Positions 34,030 through 42,101 of a stretch of 64,000 nucleotides of DNA are shown piece by piece. Positions within the stretch are counted from its first letter, which is position 1, and every line of letters starts with the position of its first letter. The stretch lies in contig JACRIM010000039.1 in NCBI GenBank assembly GCA_016235815.1, forward strand, positions 62,001 to 126,000. The letters are read 5' to 3'. The notes under the pieces are model-generated. The model did not search any database, was not told where the DNA came from, and saw only the letters and a list, made by a program, of their open reading frames with translations. This DNA comes from Planctomycetota bacterium. GTDB taxonomy: Bacteria; Planctomycetota; Phycisphaerae; UBA1845; UTPLA1. The translations under genes were made by a program, and so were the position numbers.

Positions 34030-34400
34030 GCTTGCGGGGACCGGGGGACCGGGGGACCGGGGGACCAGGGGACTAGGGGCCAAGGAGTCAAGGGTTCGAG
34101 GGTCCAAGGGGCCGAGGGTTCGAGGGTTCGAGGGTTCGAGGGACCGAGTGGAGGAAGGGGTTGGTTCGCTTGCTTTGGGTTTGCAGAGAAAGTACCCCCG
34201 CAAAATAGTGCAAAAGCCCGCAAATGGCCGCAGGTTGCAGGGAACGGGGAACGGGGAACCTGCCAGGGCGGGTCTTCGACATAGAACTGGGATTGATTGC
34301 ATGGCCGTTTGCCTCCGGGTCGGCTTTCCTAACTTATACCTAACTAATATAGCATGCGGGCGGGCCGGGGCAAGGTGATTTTGATATTTTTTTTGGCTGC
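34030..34400 (-). repeat. Promoter-headed low-complexity repeat, copy 2
   Basis: Read on the minus strand it begins with an A-rich tract, the promoter-like block and GTTAGG direct repeats, then TTCCCCG runs, ATTTGCGGG, TTTTGCAC and a G-run, then CCTCGAAC words. Sequence modules match the copy at 8126-8760. It points into the 3' end of yhbY, antisense to it. Confidence 0.6.
34325..34373 (-). promoter_or_regulatory. Promoter-like head of dispersed repeat, copy 2
   Basis: On the minus strand TTGCCC (34373-34368), a 16-base spacer and TATATT (34351-34346), then two GTTAGG copies 11 bases apart. Spacing is the same as in the copy at 8152-8197, while the spacer itself has diverged. Confidence 0.55.
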
Positions 34401-34578
34401 GCGCAAGCCGTGGCCCGGCCGGGGGTTGGGACTTGGTGGTTTCATGGAATCGCTCGGTAATTTTTGAACGCTGACGGGTGAGGCGGACAATGGTATTCTG
34501 TGTGAATACTTCTTGATTCTGCTGACGAGGTGGGTCGAGTACGACCCACCCTTCGCACTGAGCGATCAGGCCCGATCA

Positions 34579-34926
34579 ATGCACCAGAAACGCAACCTAT
34601 GGTCATTCGGTCCACCTCGACCGCCTGGAACCGGAAAACGGATGGGCACATTGCTCGTGATGATTGGATCGATCGCGTTGACAATCGGCATCCTCTCAAA
34701 ACTAGCGGAACACTTTAATGTTGGATTGCCGGTGGCGCTGCAACTCGCGTTTCCGAGCGCGATCTACTCAGGGCCGGTGCTCATTATCCTTGGCATTGCG
34801 ATCCGAATGCGTCTCATCGGGCCCAGTGAGAGGCAAAACTTGCGGTATTGCCAAGGTTGCGGTTACGACCTCACTGGCAATCGCAGTGGTATTTGCCCTG
34901 AATGCGGTCGTTCGCTACGAATTTGA
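34579..34926 (+). CDS. Small membrane protein with CGYDLTGN zinc ribbon
   Basis: Predicted 115 residues. Two hydrophobic helices (LLVMIGSIALTIGIL and YSGPVLIILGIAIRM) are followed by the C-terminal ribbon CQGCGYDLTGNRSG then CPECGRS. The ribbon matches that at 9825-10331 almost word for word, with the protein otherwise different. I chose ATG 34579; ATG 34513 or 34642 are alternatives. It may pair with the three-helix protein that starts 38 bases downstream. Function unknown. Confidence 0.65.
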   Translation: MHQKRNLWSFGPPRPPGTGKRMGTLLVMIGSIALTIGILSKLAEHFNVGLPVALQLAFPSAIYSGPVLIILGIAIRMRLIGPSERQNLRYCQGCGYDLTGNRSGICPECGRSLRI

Positions 34927-34963
34927 GTAGTTGTTACAATTATTAATCCGGTAACATCAATGT

Positions 34964-35245
34964 ATGAAAAGTCAGTCGAAGCTCGGACTTGTCATTTACT
35001 TGTTAGCCTATGCGATTTTTATCCCGTTTGCGATTGCGGCTCGTAATGGGACGGCCACGGGAGCACAAGCGGCGCTAACGTTTGGCAGCCTAGGAATTCT
35101 CTCGATCATAATGTGGTCGATTAGACTTCAGGCGTTGGATTCCCCACCACGTGCCGATGGATTTGGAAAATACCTTCTGATAATGGCCTTCGCATTCCTA
35201 TTAATCGGTGGCATGTTCTCTTGCCTCCGGGTTTTGAATCTTTAA
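34964..35245 (+). CDS. Small three-helix membrane protein
   Basis: A 93-residue protein with three hydrophobic segments: LGLVIYLLAYAIFIPFAIA, AALTFGSLGILSIIMW and YLLIMAFAFLLIGGMFSC. No motif known to me. It follows the zinc-ribbon membrane protein on the same strand, so the two may form a small complex. Base composition is more A+T-rich than the surroundings. Confidence 0.6.
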   Translation: MKSQSKLGLVIYLLAYAIFIPFAIAARNGTATGAQAALTFGSLGILSIIMWSIRLQALDSPPRADGFGKYLLIMAFAFLLIGGMFSCLRVLNL

Positions 35246-35540
35246 TTCTCTGCAACTTCTGGTAATAGAGTTATTCAAGCAACGCCGACGGTAAGATTCC
35301 ACGGGTCAACGGAGTTGACCCATGCCACTCATGTCGTGGAGTGCGTGGCTTAACCGGTCAAGAGACCGGTACCACAGACCGCAGGTTGGAAACCGGTGCC
35401 ACAAACATACCGGTTAGAGGTCAGTGGAACAGGCACCAATTCATTAACGAATTGGAATCACCCGATCTGCAAAAAATCTGCCTCTTACATCGCATCGTCG
35501 AGGCGGGAGCCGGCGCGATAACCAAACGCTCCCGGCGCGG
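35246..35540. other. Intergenic region with REP remnants
   Basis: About 295 bases between a plus-strand gene and the minus-strand VOC gene. It contains a REP-type cluster at 35352-35415 and, before it, an inverted GGGTCAAC / GTTGACCC (35303-35322). No gene is visible. Confidence 0.5.
35352..35415. repeat. Solo REP cluster related to the RAYT ends
   Basis: Contains ACCGGTcaagagACCGGT (35353-35370), CAGGTTGGAAACCGGTG (35382-35398) and a final ACCGGTT. These share the GGTTGGAAACCGGTG word with the right end of the RAYT in purH but no transposase is present, so it is a dispersed non-autonomous copy. Confidence 0.75.
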
Positions 35541-35885
35541 CTACCGTTGCCAGAGGCCGTGGTGGATACCGCCCTGGATGTAGATGGCGAAGGTGCCGTG
35601 GCCGGGGATTTCCAACGGCGGGTGGGCCACCCTGGCTCCCGCTTTCACCGCCGCGGCGACGGCCGCCCGGATGTCATCCACCAGCCAGTAGGGTCGCACC
35701 ACCGGTCCCTCGGTTTCGTGCATGGGCGCGCGCACCCCCACCAGCCCGCCGCCGGGTAGCGCGGCTGTTCGGGCATTGCCAAGCCCGGCGTCCGGTTCGC
35801 CGAACTGAGCGCCCGTCGCCGCGGCATATGCGGCACACACCGCGCCGACATCCTTGGTCACGATTTCGAGATAGTGGATCTGCAT
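35541..35885 (-). CDS. VOC (glyoxalase/bleomycin-resistance) family protein
   Basis: A 114-residue single-module VOC protein with the beta-alpha-beta pattern: MQIHYLEIVTKDVGAVCAAY, GALPGGGLVGVRAP-like middle, RPYWLVDDIRAAVAAAVKAGA and the closing GTFAIYIQGG. Histidine 4 could be a metal ligand. Members range from isomerases to hydroxylase-associated proteins, so the activity is open. The start ATG 35885 overlaps, on the opposite strand, only a non-coding extension of the M32 frame. It is flanked by repeats on both sides. Confidence 0.82.
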   Translation of the reverse strand: MQIHYLEIVTKDVGAVCAAYAAATGAQFGEPDAGLGNARTAALPGGGLVGVRAPMHETEGPVVRPYWLVDDIRAAVAAAVKAGARVAHPPLEIPGHGTFAIYIQGGIHHGLWQR

Positions 35886-36269
35886 GACACTTTCATCCAG
35901 CGTTTTTCAATGGACCCTTCCCCGCGAGGCGCTCGCAGGTTGATCCGACATTCTACGTGGACCGAGTCCGATTCGGTGTGGATTGTAAGGGCGGGCACGG
36001 GCGCACTTGTGACGAATGTGTCCGATCTTGTTGGCTCCGTCGCCCCTTCGGGGCTTAGTTATGTTTTTTCATCGATACCACTGGCTTGCGCCAGTGGCTA
36101 CATTCCGATGCCCCTGCCCGGGGCAAAAGGCGGCACGTTCCGATACTCCTGCCCAGGGCAATGGGCGGTAGGAAGCGTCGCGCAGTTTGCCGAACGGTTT
36201 TGGTCCGCACGGCGGACCCTACGAATAGATCGTTTTGACATTTCGGCCGGTCGGCGTTTACTTGGCGGG
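35886..36269. other. Repeat-bearing region upstream of the M32 carboxypeptidase
   Basis: About 385 bases between the divergent VOC gene and the carboxypeptidase. The reading frame of the carboxypeptidase stays open backward through the whole stretch to 35874, but the peptide encodes a hairpin repeat (36039-36125) and no conserved residues, so I treat it as non-coding. Confidence 0.65.
36039..36125. repeat. Three-hairpin dispersed repeat, copy 2
   Basis: GCCCC-ttc-GGGGC (36042-36054), CCACTGGC-ttgc-GCCAGTGG (36078-36097) and TGCCCC-tgccc-GGGGCA (36109-36125). This is the reverse complement arrangement of 7975-8057. The middle stem reads CTGGC/GCCAG here against CGGGC/GCCCG there, a compensatory change. 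Confidence 0.8.
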
Positions 36270-37856
36270 ATGAACACCGATTACGACACGCTGATTTCAC
36301 TCGTCAAAGAGGCCAACACGCTGAGTTCCGTTGAATCCCTGCTCGACTGGGACAGCGAGACCTACATGCCGGAGCGCGGGCTGGTCGCACGCGCCGAGCA
36401 ACTCTCGCTCATGGCGGCGCTGTCGCATCAGAAGCGGACCGATCCCCGGATTGGGGAACTATTGGGGAAGGTTGAAGCTGTGATCGGGCATGGCGGGCAG
36501 GGACGCCCGCCCCACTCAACGGAACAGTCACACCACCTCACATCAAACGTACAAATCCGCCCGGCGCAATTGAGCGGTCTCACCTGCGCCGCGAATGTGC
36601 GCGAGATTCGGCGCGGCTACGATCGGGCCGTGAAGATCCCCGAGGACCTGATTCGAAAAATCGCCAAGGCGTCGACGCTCGCCAAGGACGCCTGGGGCAA
36701 GGCGAGGGCCGACAACGACTATGCCGCGTTTGCGCCGCACCTTTCGATGCTGCTCGATCTCAAGCGAAAGGTCGCCGACTGCATCGGCTACAAGGGCGAG
36801 CCTTATGACGCGCTGCTGGATGAGTTCGAGCCGGGCATGACGGCGGCAGAGGTCGGGCGCGTGTTCGATTCCCTGCGCGGGCCGCTGTCGGAGTTCGTGA
36901 AGCGACTGGCAAACGCGCCGAGGCAACCCGACGCGAGCATTTTGCATCGGCATTTCCCCCGCGCGGCGCAGGAGAAGTTCGGCAAGCGGATGGCCGAGGT
37001 GATCGGGTTCGACTTCAAGGCGGGACGGCTGGATGTCTCCAAGCATCCGTTCTGCTCGGGGACCAGCCCCGGCGATGTGCGGCTGACGACGCGGTATTAC
37101 GAGGATTTCTTTTCGCCAAGTGTGTTCGGCGTGCTGCACGAGGCGGGGCACGGGCTTTATGAGCAGGGGCTGCCGGCCGAGCACCTGTTCACGCCGATGT
37201 GCCAGGCGACGAGCCTCGGCATTCACGAATCGCAATCGCGGATGTGGGAGAACTTTGTCGGACGCAGCCGGGCCTTCTGGGAGCGATTCTTCGGCGAGGC
37301 GCAGGGGGCGTTTCCGGCGGCGCTGGGGGATGTGTCGCTGGATGCATTTGTCGGGGCGATCAACACGGTGCAGCCGTCGCTGATCCGCGTGGAGGCGGAT
37401 GAAGTGACTTACAACCTGCACATCATCCTGCGATTCGAACTGGAGCGGCAGCTCATCAGCGGGACGCTGACAGTGAAGGATGTGCCCGCGGCGTGGAATG
37501 CGAAGATGACCGAGTTGCTTGGCGTGACGCCCGCAACGGATCGCGAAGGGTGCTTGCAGGATATTCACTGGTCGATGGGGGCGTTTGGATATTTCCCGAC
37601 GTACGCGCTGGGAAATCTGTACGCGGCGCAGTTCTTCGCGGCAGCGGGCAAGGCCATCCCCGATTTGCAAGGGTGCATCCGGCGCGGCGAGTTTTTGCCG
37701 CTGCTAACGTGGCTGCGCGAGAACATTCACCGGCATGGGCAGATGCATCGCGCGCCGGATTTGGTGCTGCGCGTGACCGGTGCGCCGCTGTCGATCGAGC
37801 CGTTTCTGGCGTATGTGAAGGGAAAGTTCGGCCCGATCTACGGCCTCGTGAATTAG
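36270..37856 (+). CDS. M32 family metallocarboxypeptidase (Taq-type)
   Basis: Predicted 528-residue cytosolic zinc peptidase that trims C-terminal residues. HEAGHG lies at residues 290-295 and the third ligand follows in GIHESQSRMWENF; the downstream HIILRFELERQL and DIHWSMGAFGYFPTYALGNLYAAQ segments are family signatures. Near residues 71-106 there is an extra stretch of about 30 residues (GHGGQGRPPH onward) just before AANVREIRR, encoded by a GC palindrome, which looks like an in-frame repeat insertion. Start ATG 36270 (MNTDYDTLISL) fits the family. Confidence 0.9.
   Translation: MNTDYDTLISLVKEANTLSSVESLLDWDSETYMPERGLVARAEQLSLMAALSHQKRTDPRIGELLGKVEAVIGHGGQGRPPHSTEQSHHLTSNVQIRPAQLSGLTCAANVREIRRGYDRAVKIPEDLIRKIAKASTLAKDAWGKARADNDYAAFAPHLSMLLDLKRKVADCIGYKGEPYDALLDEFEPGMTAAEVGRVFDSLRGPLSEFVKRLANAPRQPDASILHRHFPRAAQEKFGKRMAEVIGFDFKAGRLDVSKHPFCSGTSPGDVRLTTRYYEDFFSPSVFGVLHEAGHGLYEQGLPAEHLFTPMCQATSLGIHESQSRMWENFVGRSRAFWERFFGEAQGAFPAALGDVSLDAFVGAINTVQPSLIRVEADEVTYNLHIILRFELERQLISGTLTVKDVPAAWNAKMTELLGVTPATDREGCLQDIHWSMGAFGYFPTYALGNLYAAQFFAAAGKAIPDLQGCIRRGEFLPLLTWLRENIHRHGQMHRAPDLVLRVTGAPLSIEPFLAYVKGKFGPIYGLVN
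36492..36511. repeat. GC palindrome inserted in the M32 gene
   Basis: GGCGGGC (36492-36498) pairs with GCCCGCC (36505-36511) around AGGGAC. In frame it encodes the GGQGRP peptide, which is absent from normal M32 proteins as far as I recall. Confidence 0.65.
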
Positions 37857-37990
37857 CGCGGTGAGGCGGGCGACGTGCGATTCTCAGGCTCAGAATCGCC
37901 GTTTTCTCGGCGGACTGGCGCGGCAAACGCATCTCCGCCGACAATTACAAGTGGGGGCGGCAATTGTTTCGGTGTTGAATTGCCGCTAGA

Positions 37991-39712
37991 ATGCCCCATT
38001 CAAACGAACGTGGGATGGAAGAGATGAGTGCGACAGAAACGAGGGCCGATCAGCGACAGGTATTGGTGTTTTGTCGTTCAGGAAACCGACGACACCCCTT
38101 GATCGGTCAGATGGCCGATCTGGCGACAATCCAGGAAGTACACACCCTTGAAGAGGCCCTCGCCGCGCTACGGCAGGGCCACTTTGATTTAGTGATCAGC
38201 GAGCAGAGCGATTTTCTTGCTCTGGAGCGCGCCGCCGTCAATCAGCAGGCGGCGATCATTCTCGATTCGATCGGCCAAGGCGTCGCCATCGTCAATCTCG
38301 ACGGGCGGCTGGTCTGGTGCAATCCGAAGATGCAGACGGTGCCCGAGGACATCATGCGGCAGACGTGTGATGCGTGCGTCCGGGCGTTTGGTTCGCCATC
38401 CGAGCAGGATCGCGGCAAGCCGGCTCACCATCGGGCGAGGCGCATGTCTTTCAGCGGCGGCGCGGATCAGCATTTCGAAGTCACGCTCACGCCGGTGGTC
38501 AACGAGGGCGACCAGATCGCACAGGTGGCCGTGGTGGCGTGGGACGTCACGCACTCGCGGCGTCTGCAGAAAAAGATTGACGCCATCGACCTCGCCGGGC
38601 GCGAGTTGGTCCGCATCGACGCCGGCCAGACCGCGGGCATGAATGTGGAAGAGCGCATCAAACTGCTCGAACAGAAGATGCTGCGTTACCTGCACGAGCT
38701 GCTGAGCTTCGACAACTTCGCGGTGTTACTGGTTGATAAGAAAACGAACCAACTGGAGTTCGTGCTGGAACACGGCATGAGCCCGCGAAGCCACGAATAC
38801 GACCTCTTCGTTTCGCCCGAGGGCAACAGCATCAGCGGCTATGTCGCCGCGACCGGGCGCAGCTACATCTGCCACGACACCTCGAAGGATTCGCGCTACA
38901 TGCAGGGTCTGGAGACGGCCCGCAGTTCGCTCACCGTTCCGCTTCGCCTGCACGACAAAGTGATCGGCGTGCTCAACATCGAGTCGGATCGGATCGCCGC
39001 CTTCAACGAGGACGACCGGCAGTACGCCGAGATCCTCGCCCGCTATGTGGCGATCGCGCTGAACATTCTCGACTTGCTCGTGATGGAGCGATTTGAGTCG
39101 ACCGGCCGCGTGGCGGACGACGTGATCGGCGAGATCACCGGGCCGCTTAATGACATCATCACCGACGCCCGCACGCTGATGGATGAGTACATAGGCAACG
39201 ATGAGATGCGTCGCCGACTGAACACGATCGTGGACAACGTCGCCGAGATCAAGCGCAAGGTGAAGGACGTGGCCACGCCCAAGGGCGGCATCCTCGGTTC
39301 GCGGGGCGATTGCGTCGTTGATCCGCTCTTCGACGGGAAGAAGGCCCTCGTCGCCGATGATGAGGAGACCATTCGCGAGACCATCGCCGAAGTGCTCCGC
39401 AAGAAAGGCTGCATCGTGCAGACGGCCTGCGACGGCCGCGACGCCATCGAAAAGTTGAATGTGGCACCGCCGGATATTCTGTTGGCCGACATTCGCATGC
39501 CCCACAAGAACGGATATGAAGTTTTCGCAGCCGCCAAGGATGCCAACGCCAAGTGTTGTGTCATCCTTATGACGGGATTCGGGTACGATCCGAACCACTC
39601 CGTGGTGCGCGCCCGCCAGGAGGGCCTGAGTGCGGTGCTGTTCAAACCGTTCAAGGTGGACCAGCTCGTCGCCGAGATTCGTTCGGCCCTCCAGCCCGGC
39701 ACCACCACCTGA
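37991..39712 (+). CDS. PAS-GAF-receiver signalling protein without a kinase domain
   Basis: A 573-residue cytosolic protein. An N-terminal 60 residues resemble a degenerate receiver (VLVFCRSGN, FDLVISEQSD). A PAS domain follows (IILDSIGQGVAIVNLDGRLVWCNPKM), then a GAF domain (about 225-380, LLSFDNFAVLLVDKK, SISGYVAATGRSYIC, SLTVPLRLHDKVIGVLNIE), a helical linker and a complete C-terminal receiver with DD, phospho-Asp in LLADIRMPHKNG and Lys in FKPFKVD. No HATPase is present, so it is probably an adaptor that takes phosphate from another kinase. ATG 38015 or 38024 (after GGAAGAG) may be the true start. Confidence 0.78.
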   Translation: MPHSNERGMEEMSATETRADQRQVLVFCRSGNRRHPLIGQMADLATIQEVHTLEEALAALRQGHFDLVISEQSDFLALERAAVNQQAAIILDSIGQGVAIVNLDGRLVWCNPKMQTVPEDIMRQTCDACVRAFGSPSEQDRGKPAHHRARRMSFSGGADQHFEVTLTPVVNEGDQIAQVAVVAWDVTHSRRLQKKIDAIDLAGRELVRIDAGQTAGMNVEERIKLLEQKMLRYLHELLSFDNFAVLLVDKKTNQLEFVLEHGMSPRSHEYDLFVSPEGNSISGYVAATGRSYICHDTSKDSRYMQGLETARSSLTVPLRLHDKVIGVLNIESDRIAAFNEDDRQYAEILARYVAIALNILDLLVMERFESTGRVADDVIGEITGPLNDIITDARTLMDEYIGNDEMRRRLNTIVDNVAEIKRKVKDVATPKGGILGSRGDCVVDPLFDGKKALVADDEETIRETIAEVLRKKGCIVQTACDGRDAIEKLNVAPPDILLADIRMPHKNGYEVFAAAKDANAKCCVILMTGFGYDPNHSVVRARQEGLSAVLFKPFKVDQLVAEIRSALQPGTTT

Positions 39713-39718
39713 CCGACC

Positions 39719-41011
39719 ATGAAACTTCGCTGCCCCCGCTGCCAACAAAAACTTACCATCGCCGACAAGTTCGCCGGCCGGGGTGTCCGCTGCCCTGCGT
39801 GCAACAAACCCTTCACGGTCCCCACTCCGAAAAGCTCGACCGAAGCACTCGCCGACAAGATGGACCTCGATCTTGAGGGCCTGGCCGGCATGGAACAGCA
39901 GTCCACCGAGATGGACGTGAAGGAGCGCAAGTTCGTCGAGAAGGCCATCAAAGAAAAAGCGGCCGGTCCGAAGGTCGACCCCAACATGCGCACGTGCCCG
40001 ACCTGCCAAAAGCAGACGCTGTCGCACGACCCGTATGTGGAAATCCTCTGCTCGAACTGCTGGAATCCGATCCCGCCGAAGGTACGGGCCGTATCGGATC
40101 AGGACGTGGCCCATCGGCTCGCGACTCGTGCCACCGAGGGTTTCTACGCGCAGATCGGTGAGAGCATTACGTATCCAATCCCAGCGCTCGGCTCCATCTT
40201 CACGGCCGCAGGCGTTGCGTTTGCCGCGGGGATCGTCCCGATTGCGACGCTCGCGACTCTTTCCAACGTCATGGACCAATCCAATTACGGAGGGTATTAC
40301 GATCAGAAGTCGGTGAGCCTATCCACCCAGTCGCTCATTCTGATGGGCACGTTTGCACTCGAAGTGTTTTTCTTCTCCGCCGTGGCCATTCACGGATTCT
40401 TCGACGTGGTGCGAACCACCTCCATCGGGACGGACAAGCCGCCGGCGATCACATGGAGCCCCGGGCAGTGGGGCAAGAGTTTTGCGGGGTTTGTTTTGCT
40501 CGCGGTCTACCTGCTTGGAATGACGGCGCTGGCGCTTTGGCTGTCCGTCGACGGCGGCGTCATGGTTGTGTTCGAGAATCGGAGTATCGCGTCGTTGATG
40601 CAGATCGGTGGCAAGGGATTTCTGGCGATCATGGTGCTGGTCACCATCGGCATCCCGATGAATCTGCTGGGAATGTCGCTTGGCAACACCGTGCAGGCGG
40701 TCAGCCCGGTGCGTGTGCTTACCTCCATCGGCAAGACGCATGTGCATTACCTTTTCTTGGTCATGCTTGTCGCGATGTACGGCATCTTCTTTGGCGGGGC
40801 GTTTTGGACGATCGTGCATGACTGGTTCGTGCCGCAGATTGAGAAGATGGCCGCCGGCTCGAAGGAAGGCGACTTTGTGAAGGTGTCGTTGGGCCTTCTG
40901 GCATGGGGCGTGGTGATGTCGCTTTATTTCTATGGGGCCTATGTCATGGGCCGTCTGCACGGGCTTTTCGCGCAGTCATTTCGCAAGAGCCTCAAGTTCG
41001 GGACACTGTAA
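39719..41011 (+). CDS. Zinc-ribbon membrane protein (MJ0042-like ribbon, Yip1-like helices)
   Basis: A 430-residue protein. The N-terminus MKLRCPRCQQKL with VRCPACNKPF is an MJ0042-type ribbon, and a second four-cysteine unit (CPTCQKQTL, CSNCWNPIP) follows near residues 95-120. After about residue 150 there are six hydrophobic helices (IFTAAGVAFAAGIVPIATLA, LFILMGTFALEVFFF-like, FAGFVLLAVYLLGMTALALW, FLAIMVLVTIGIPMNLLG, YLFLVMLVAMYGIFFGGAFW, LLAWGVVMSLYFYGAYVMG). Starts seven bases after the receiver protein, probably one operon. Function unknown. Confidence 0.72.
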   Translation: MKLRCPRCQQKLTIADKFAGRGVRCPACNKPFTVPTPKSSTEALADKMDLDLEGLAGMEQQSTEMDVKERKFVEKAIKEKAAGPKVDPNMRTCPTCQKQTLSHDPYVEILCSNCWNPIPPKVRAVSDQDVAHRLATRATEGFYAQIGESITYPIPALGSIFTAAGVAFAAGIVPIATLATLSNVMDQSNYGGYYDQKSVSLSTQSLILMGTFALEVFFFSAVAIHGFFDVVRTTSIGTDKPPAITWSPGQWGKSFAGFVLLAVYLLGMTALALWLSVDGGVMVVFENRSIASLMQIGGKGFLAIMVLVTIGIPMNLLGMSLGNTVQAVSPVRVLTSIGKTHVHYLFLVMLVAMYGIFFGGAFWTIVHDWFVPQIEKMAAGSKEGDFVKVSLGLLAWGVVMSLYFYGAYVMGRLHGLFAQSFRKSLKFGTL

Positions 41012-41012
41012 A

Positions 41013-42101
41013 TCACTCGATGTAAGCCTTAAGCACCGGTGGCAGTTGCGCGCAATGCGGCGCCAAATCCGGCCGTGGGCCGATGGCGTGAAATGTGTGC
41101 CAAAGCAGGTGCACGCGATCTTGCAGCTTGTTCGCCTCGATGAATTGCATCATGCCGTGCGCCGCCTTGGCGGTGTAGGTGCCATCCAGTTCGATTCCTT
41201 CCGCTGCACGCATTCGCTCTGCAAGACGCGTCGCGCCTTCGGACACAAGGGCGTATCCCCTGCCCAGCGCCGAGCCGACAATGTGAAAACGCGCGCGGTC
41301 AATACCGCATTCAGGCACTGTTGCATCGGCGCGTCGCATTTGCTTGTGGACGCGTCGGGCCAGGCGCAGCCACCGCCCTTTGGTGGCGTACCATCGATGA
41401 CTGACCACGACGCCGACGATCTGCGTCGGCAGGCCCGCCAGTGCGCAACCAACGGCAAGGCCCGCTGCCGTGCCGAGGCTGCCCATCGCAACATACAGGT
41501 AGTCCGGGATCGGCAGTTGGCCCGCGTCGATTTGCCGCCGAAGCTCGAATGCGGCGTTGACATGGCCGAGGCAGGAAAGCGGTGTGGTGCCGCCGGGGGC
41601 GATCCAGTATGGCCGCTGCTTATGCTCGTTACGCCGCAGAAGTTCGCGAATGACTTTCGGAATGGCGGTAACGTAATTCGCGGGGACATATCGCGTGCCG
41701 ACGGAGGCTCCGAGTAGTAGATTTCGTGCGACATAGGCGGCCTTTGGTTGCGGCACGACGATGGCGACGGTGTCGATGCCGAGCTGACGGGCGTGCCACG
41801 CTGTCTTGCAGACATGATGGCTGCCAACCGCGCTGGCCGTCACGATGGTGCGTGCGCCGCGAAGCTGAGCATCGGCCAACAGGAACTCAAGCCCGCGTAC
41901 CTTGTTACCCGCGCCGTGCGGATGGGAGAGGTCTTCGCGCTTAATAAAAAATTGACGCAGCCCGAACTCGCTTGCGAAGCGCTTCGCCTCCTGCACCGGC
42001 GTTGGCCAGTGCCCCAGTGACATCCACGACACGCACGACGCGAGTTTCGGAAACGCATCGAAGAGCGGAAGTGTGGGTTGTGAACGAGGCGCGTCAAGCA
42101 T
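41013..42101 (-). CDS. PLP-dependent ACC deaminase / D-cysteine desulfhydrase-like enzyme
   Basis: Predicted 362 residues of the fold-type II tryptophan-synthase-beta group. The Schiff-base lysine is in GAGNKVRGLEFLLA and the phosphate-binding loop in VAMGSLGTAAGLAVG; SLGHWPTPVQEAKR and FIKREDLSHPHGAGNK are typical of the ACC-deaminase/D-cysteine-desulfhydrase branch. Substrate cannot be told from sequence. I chose ATG 42101, which overlaps the GMC oxidoreductase stop by eight bases, so the two genes are coupled on the minus strand. A weaker ATG at 42143 lies inside that gene. Confidence 0.85.
   Translation of the reverse strand: MLDAPRSQPTLPLFDAFPKLASCVSWMSLGHWPTPVQEAKRFASEFGLRQFFIKREDLSHPHGAGNKVRGLEFLLADAQLRGARTIVTASAVGSHHVCKTAWHARQLGIDTVAIVVPQPKAAYVARNLLLGASVGTRYVPANYVTAIPKVIRELLRRNEHKQRPYWIAPGGTTPLSCLGHVNAAFELRRQIDAGQLPIPDYLYVAMGSLGTAAGLAVGCALAGLPTQIVGVVVSHRWYATKGRWLRLARRVHKQMRRADATVPECGIDRARFHIVGSALGRGYALVSEGATRLAERMRAAEGIELDGTYTAKAAHGMMQFIEANKLQDRVHLLWHTFHAIGPRPDLAPHCAQLPPVLKAYIE

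Larger units (their letters stand above)
34003..34578. other. Intergenic repeat region after yhbY
   Basis: About 575 bases without a credible gene. 34030-34140 is G-rich low-complexity sequence (GACCGGGG and GGGTTCGA words). 34140-34400 holds the promoter-headed repeat read on the minus strand. The last 180 bases are the upstream region of the zinc-ribbon gene. Confidence 0.65.

Noticed and set aside
34030-34140. Possible CRISPR-like repetition of GGGTTCGA and GACCGGGG words
   Set aside because: Units are 7-9 bases, tandem and without spacers, so this is simple low-complexity sequence.
33285-34302. Minus-strand frames across yhbY and its downstream repeat
   Set aside because: Composed of Pro/Arg/Ser word repeats and the antisense of yhbY.
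35874-36269. N-terminal extension of the M32 frame
   Set aside because: It encodes a known-type hairpin repeat and starts inside the divergent VOC gene; family members begin near ATG 36270.
36543-37670. Long open frame antisense to the M32 carboxypeptidase
   Set aside because: Codon shadow; product is Arg/His-rich and lacks motifs.
38726-40279. 517-codon frame antisense to the PAS/GAF/receiver and zinc-ribbon genes
   Set aside because: Shadow of two well-supported plus-strand genes.
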